Part shown: one piece after another, positions 60,992 through 64,000 of the stretch | Numbering within the stretch: the first letter of the stretch is position 1 | How the letters are laid out: each line of letters starts with the position of its first letter | Source of the DNA: Bog-473 sp963791455 | GTDB lineage: Bacteria; Actinomycetota; Acidimicrobiia; Acidimicrobiales; RAAP-2 | Assembly: GCA_963791455.1 (NCBI GenBank) | Contig: CAWBSM010000002.1 | Coordinates: forward strand, 62,001 to 126,000 | DNA: 64,000 nt | Direction: 5' to 3' | Notes under the pieces: model-generated | What the model was told of the DNA's origin: nothing | Database searches by the model: none | Seen by the model: only the letters and a program-made list of their open reading frames with translations | Program-made: the position numbers and the translations under genes

Positions 60992-62266
60992 ATGGAGATG
61001 ATCGGCCGAGAGATGCCGTCCAACCTCCCGGATGCCTACGGTCGAGTCCGGGCCACCACCGAACGCCTGGCCTCCGTGCTCAGCGCGGAGGACCAGACCG
61101 TACAGACGATGCCCGACGTGAGCCCGACGAAGTGGCATCGGGCGCATGTCACATGGTTCTTCGAGACCTTCGTTCTGGGCGAATACGCCACCGACTACCG
61201 CGCCTTCGACGAAGCGTACGCCTACATCTTCAACTCGTATTACGAGGCCGTGGGGGCGCGCCACCCGCGAACCGAGCGCGGTCTGCTGTCACGCCCCGGC
61301 ATCGAGGAGATCGCGCGCTATCGCACCTTCGTCGACGACGCCATGGGGGCGCTGCTGCGCGATCCAGGCCAACCTGGGCTGCGAGAACTGATCACCTTGG
61401 GGCTCCACCATGAGGAACAGCATCAGGAGCTGCTGCTCATGGACATCAAGCACGTCCTGTCGCGGAATCCCCTCCACCCCACTTATCTCGCCGGTTCACC
61501 GGCACGTTCCGGCATCCATCCGCCCAAGGCCGGATGGATCGAGCACGACGGGGGTCCTGTCGAGATCGGCCATCGCGGGAAAGGATTCGGATTCGACAAC
61601 GAGTTCCCGGTCCACACGGTGCACCTCACCCCCTTCGGCCTGGCCGATCGGCCGGTCACGTGCGGAGAATGGCTCTCGTTCATGGAGGATGACGGCTACC
61701 GCCGACCCGAGTTCTGGCTTTCAGACGGATGGGCCGTGGTCAACGCGCAGCACTGGGATGCTCCCCTGTACTGGTGGCGCGACCCCGACCATCCCGAACG
61801 CTGGCTCCAGTTCACGCTTTCGGGTCCGCGTCCCGTTGATCCGGACGAGCCGGTCTGTCATGTCAGCTACTACGAGGCAGACGCGTTCGCCCATTGGACT
61901 GGCCTGCGCCTCCCGACCGAGTCCGAGTGGGAGACCGTCGCAGCGTCGCACGGGGAGGGCGACAACCTCCTGCGGGACGATTTCCTCCGGACCGGAGCAC
62001 CCCATCCGAGGCCGGCTGTCGCGACCAATGCCATCTTCGGCGACGTCTGGGAGTGGACCTCGAGCGCGTATTCCCCGTACCCGGGTTTCCGGGCCGCCCC
62101 CGGCGCCGTGGGCGAGTACAACGGCAAGTTCATGGTGAGCCAGTACGTGCTCCGCGGAGGATGTTGCGCCACGCCGGCGGGACACGTCCGCGCCACCTAC
62201 CGCAACTTCTTCCCACCGGGGGCCCGTTGGTCCTTTGGCGGGGTTCGACTGGCCCGGGACCCCTGA
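60992..62266 (+). CDS. egtB: Ergothioneine biosynthesis sulfoxide synthase EgtB
   Basis: A 424-residue non-heme iron enzyme that joins a thiol to the imidazole of hercynine with O2. The DinB-like iron domain has WHRAHVTWFFETF and LHHEEQHQELLLMDIKH, giving the His plus H-x3-H iron ligands. The C-terminal FGE-sulfatase domain includes DRPVTCGEWLSFMEDDGYRR, CHVSYYEADAFAHWTGLRLP and FGDVWEWTSSAYSPYPGFR, then VLRGGCCATP. ATG 60992 follows AAGGGACGG; a GTG at 60968 is an alternative. egtD follows after 3 bp; no egtA or egtC is present here. Confidence 0.92.
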   Translation: MEMIGREMPSNLPDAYGRVRATTERLASVLSAEDQTVQTMPDVSPTKWHRAHVTWFFETFVLGEYATDYRAFDEAYAYIFNSYYEAVGARHPRTERGLLSRPGIEEIARYRTFVDDAMGALLRDPGQPGLRELITLGLHHEEQHQELLLMDIKHVLSRNPLHPTYLAGSPARSGIHPPKAGWIEHDGGPVEIGHRGKGFGFDNEFPVHTVHLTPFGLADRPVTCGEWLSFMEDDGYRRPEFWLSDGWAVVNAQHWDAPLYWWRDPDHPERWLQFTLSGPRPVDPDEPVCHVSYYEADAFAHWTGLRLPTESEWETVAASHGEGDNLLRDDFLRTGAPHPRPAVATNAIFGDVWEWTSSAYSPYPGFRAAPGAVGEYNGKFMVSQYVLRGGCCATPAGHVRATYRNFFPPGARWSFGGVRLARDP

Positions 62267-62269
62267 AAC

Positions 62270-63241
62270 GTGGCCTACACCATCGACGTCCATCTTTCGC
62301 CTGATGAAGTCCGCAACCAGATGCGTGCGGACGCGCTGGCGGGGCTGCAAGGCACGGAGAAGTCGATCCCTCCCCTGTGGTTCTACGACGAGCGTGGAAG
62401 CCGCCTGTTCGAGGTCATCACGCAACTCCCCGAGTACTACCCCACCCGCGCCGAACGTTCGCTCCTCGTGCGTCATGCCGCCTCCATCGCCGCGCTATCC
62501 AAGGCCGATACCCTGGTGGAGCTCGGCGCGGGCGCCTGCGACAAGACGCGGGTGCTGCTCTCGGCGCTCGAGGACGCCGGCTTGCTCGCGAGGTACGTGC
62601 CGTTCGACGTGAGCGACGAATTCCTCCGCGGCGCCGCGACCACGCTCTCCGAGGAGTTCGACAGGCTGGACATCCACCTGGTCATCGGCGACTTCCACCA
62701 CCATCTCGCCGAGATCCCGACGGAGGGACGGCGGATGGTCGCCTTTCTCGGCGGGACCATCGGCAACCTGACCCCCGATCAGCGCGCCCGGTTCCTGTTC
62801 GATCTCAACTGCACCATGTCGAGCGACGACTCGCTCCTCATCGGAACGGATCTGGTGAAGGACCCGACGCGGCTCGTGGCGGCCTACGACGACGCGGCCG
62901 GCGTGACGGCGGAGTTCAACCGCAACGTCCTCCGTGTGCTCAACGAACAGCTGGGGGGCAACTTCGATCCGGGCCTTTTTCGGCACGTCGCGTTGTGGAA
63001 CGAGGACGAGCAGTGGATCGAGATGCGCCTGCGCGCCCAAGAGGCGACCGAAGTGTTGCTGACGGGAGTGGGCATCACCGTCCAGTTCGACGAGGGAGAA
63101 GACCTGCTCACCGAGATCAGCGCCAAGTTCACCCCTGAGCGAGTAGAGCAGGAGCTCACCCAGGCCGGTTTCGTGCTCGAAGGGATGTGGGGCGCGCAGG
63201 ACGGCGAGTTCCTCCTGACCTTGGCGCATCCGCTCTGCTGA
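62270..63241 (+). CDS. egtD: L-histidine N-alpha-methyltransferase EgtD
   Basis: A 323-residue SAM enzyme that trimethylates histidine to hercynine, the first step of ergothioneine. The head is PPLWFYDERGSRLFEVITQL with PEYYPTRAERSLL, the SAM motif VELGAGACDKTRVLLSALE, and the family signature MVAFLGGTIGNLTPDQRARF, then DLVKDPTRLVAAYDDAAGVT and FNRNVLRVLNEQLGGNFD. The GTG at 62270 is 3 nt from egtB, so the pair is one operon. It converges with the membrane protein at the right edge. Confidence 0.93.
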   Translation: MAYTIDVHLSPDEVRNQMRADALAGLQGTEKSIPPLWFYDERGSRLFEVITQLPEYYPTRAERSLLVRHAASIAALSKADTLVELGAGACDKTRVLLSALEDAGLLARYVPFDVSDEFLRGAATTLSEEFDRLDIHLVIGDFHHHLAEIPTEGRRMVAFLGGTIGNLTPDQRARFLFDLNCTMSSDDSLLIGTDLVKDPTRLVAAYDDAAGVTAEFNRNVLRVLNEQLGGNFDPGLFRHVALWNEDEQWIEMRLRAQEATEVLLTGVGITVQFDEGEDLLTEISAKFTPERVEQELTQAGFVLEGMWGAQDGEFLLTLAHPLC

Positions 63242-63271
63242 GCGCGCCCGGCCTCTGAGCGACGCCCGGCC

Positions 63272-64000
63272 TCAACCGACGCGCTCGGGTACTCCCGTCA
63301 CCACCATTTCGTTCTGAGTGCGCGCGGTCCGTTGGCGCGTCCGCGCTGACCGGCGGCGAACGAGCCACACACCGAGCAGGACCGCCAGGAGCGCACTCGC
63401 GCCCAGGCTGAGAACGCTCGCCACCAGCAAGTGGGGCGGCCGGTAGCGGAAGGTCACCAGATCGTCTCCCGCCGGAATCTGGACGCGCTGGACCAGATCG
63501 AAGGAGCCGACCGGGATGGCCACGGCCACCCCGCCGTTGACTGAAACGGTCGCGGTCCAGCCCGAATCCCAGGCGACAGACCGAATCACGCTCGCCGGCG
63601 CCGGCGCGTCGACTTTGACGGTCTCGGACTTCGTGGCGCTCGAGACAACTACCACGGGCAGCTTCCGGCCCCCGGCCGTAGCGGCCGAGATGGGCGTGGG
63701 CGGCCGCCTGGCCGTGAAAACCGTGTAGCCCTGCGAGAAGCCGGCCTGCCGCCAGGGACCCGGGACCAGCGCGGCTGACAGCGAGCCACCCAGCTCGTAC
63801 GGGTGGCCTAGGACGGAGAGCACCGCCCGTTGCGCCGGGAGCGACCCGAACACCTGCACCGACAGGCCCACCGATGCGCCGCCCTGGAGTCGCCCCGTCA
63901 CCCGGGTCGCGCCATGGGCCACCGGGACCACGGCGCCCCAACGGGTCGATCCGTCGGCCGACAGGGTCCCGAAGCGCACGAACGTGCCCGAACCCGCCGG
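63272..64000 (-). CDS. Membrane protein C-terminus, cut by window (YfhO-like region)
   Basis: The last 242 codons of a larger protein. An outside beta-rich domain (SVAWDSGWTATVSVNGGVAV with IPAGDDLVTFRYRPPHL) is followed by one transmembrane helix, LLVASVLSLGASALLAVLLG, and a basic Arg/Thr tail. The beta-domain-then-helix ending with FRYRPP resembles the C-terminal end of YfhO-type or other large glycosyltransferase-associated membrane proteins, but the catalytic part lies beyond the window. The frame is open to base 64000. Confidence 0.75.
   Translation of the reverse strand, partial: PAGSGTFVRFGTLSADGSTRWGAVVPVAHGATRVTGRLQGGASVGLSVQVFGSLPAQRAVLSVLGHPYELGGSLSAALVPGPWRQAGFSQGYTVFTARRPPTPISAATAGGRKLPVVVVSSATKSETVKVDAPAPASVIRSVAWDSGWTATVSVNGGVAVAIPVGSFDLVQRVQIPAGDDLVTFRYRPPHLLVASVLSLGASALLAVLLGVWLVRRRSARTRQRTARTQNEMVVTGVPERVG

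Overview
The window is one piece of a high-GC (roughly 70% by eye) Gram-positive-type chromosome. Several genes point to Actinomycetota: a Bpa/PafE-type proteasome activator, a DivIVA/Wag31-like protein, SepF with an FtsZ carrying a DDDFDVPSFLR tail and no FtsA, a menaquinone pathway, egtB/egtD, and many GTG starts. The gene set resembles an uncultured or little-studied Acidimicrobiia-like lineage, but that placement is inference. I saw no rRNA, tRNA, CRISPR array, insertion sequence or prophage, so the window reads as ordinary core chromosome with a moderately accessory right third. Layout: 1-2.7 kb, tyrS (cut by the window edge) and a DUF222/HNH gene. 2.7-8.2 kb, a menaquinone block in alternating orientation (menD, menH, menA, menB, menE). 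8.2-10.6 kb, an ECF41 sigma factor with its carboxymuconolactone-decarboxylase-like partner and a well-matched autoregulatory promoter, then an SDR. 10.7-21.8 kb, a thioredoxin-domain (SSP411-like) gene, conserved unknowns, dnaE, an RDD membrane protein, bpa, a phosphodiesterase-like enzyme, an Rrf2 regulator and a histidine phosphatase. 21.9-42 kb, a sigma-70 factor and then a long leftward division and cell-wall (dcw) cluster. Read in its own direction it runs mraZ, rsmH, ftsL, ftsI, murE, mraY, ftsW, murG, murC, murB, ftsQ, ftsZ, yggS, sepF, yggT, divIVA, DksA-like, lspA, rluD. Most joints are ATGA, GTGA or TGATG overlaps. murF and murD are missing from their usual places. 42.2-45.7 kb, a lipoate-ligase-like gene, HNH, ROK kinase and small membrane proteins. 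45.8-57.8 kb, acyl-CoA synthetase, low-molecular-weight phosphatase, CapA, DUF2254, a GH4 glycosidase divergent from an N-acetylglucosamine-kinase-like gene, an MFS exporter fused to a MarR domain, nitronate monooxygenase and an SDR. 58-60.7 kb, a PadR regulator with a His-rich head followed by a DrrAB-type ABC exporter. 61-63.2 kb, egtB-egtD for ergothioneine. The right edge cuts a membrane protein. Two themes recur. First, many starts look leaderless: a TAnnnT -10 hexamer lies 6-8 nt before a GTG at menH, menB, menE, the SSP411-like gene, the Rrf2 gene, the GH4 gene and the kinase. Two divergent pairs share overlapping -10 elements inside only 21-23 bp. Second, four conserved genes (SSP411-like, histidine phosphatase, RluA-type synthase, second SDR) each carry one apparent +/-1 frameshift. 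That many in one window more likely reflects sequence or assembly error than four real pseudogenes. I found no clearly undescribed multi-gene system. The best leads are the ECF41 pair and its promoter, the dcw gaps with the MraZ operator, the PadR/ABC module, the MFS-MarR fusion, and the compact bidirectional promoters.
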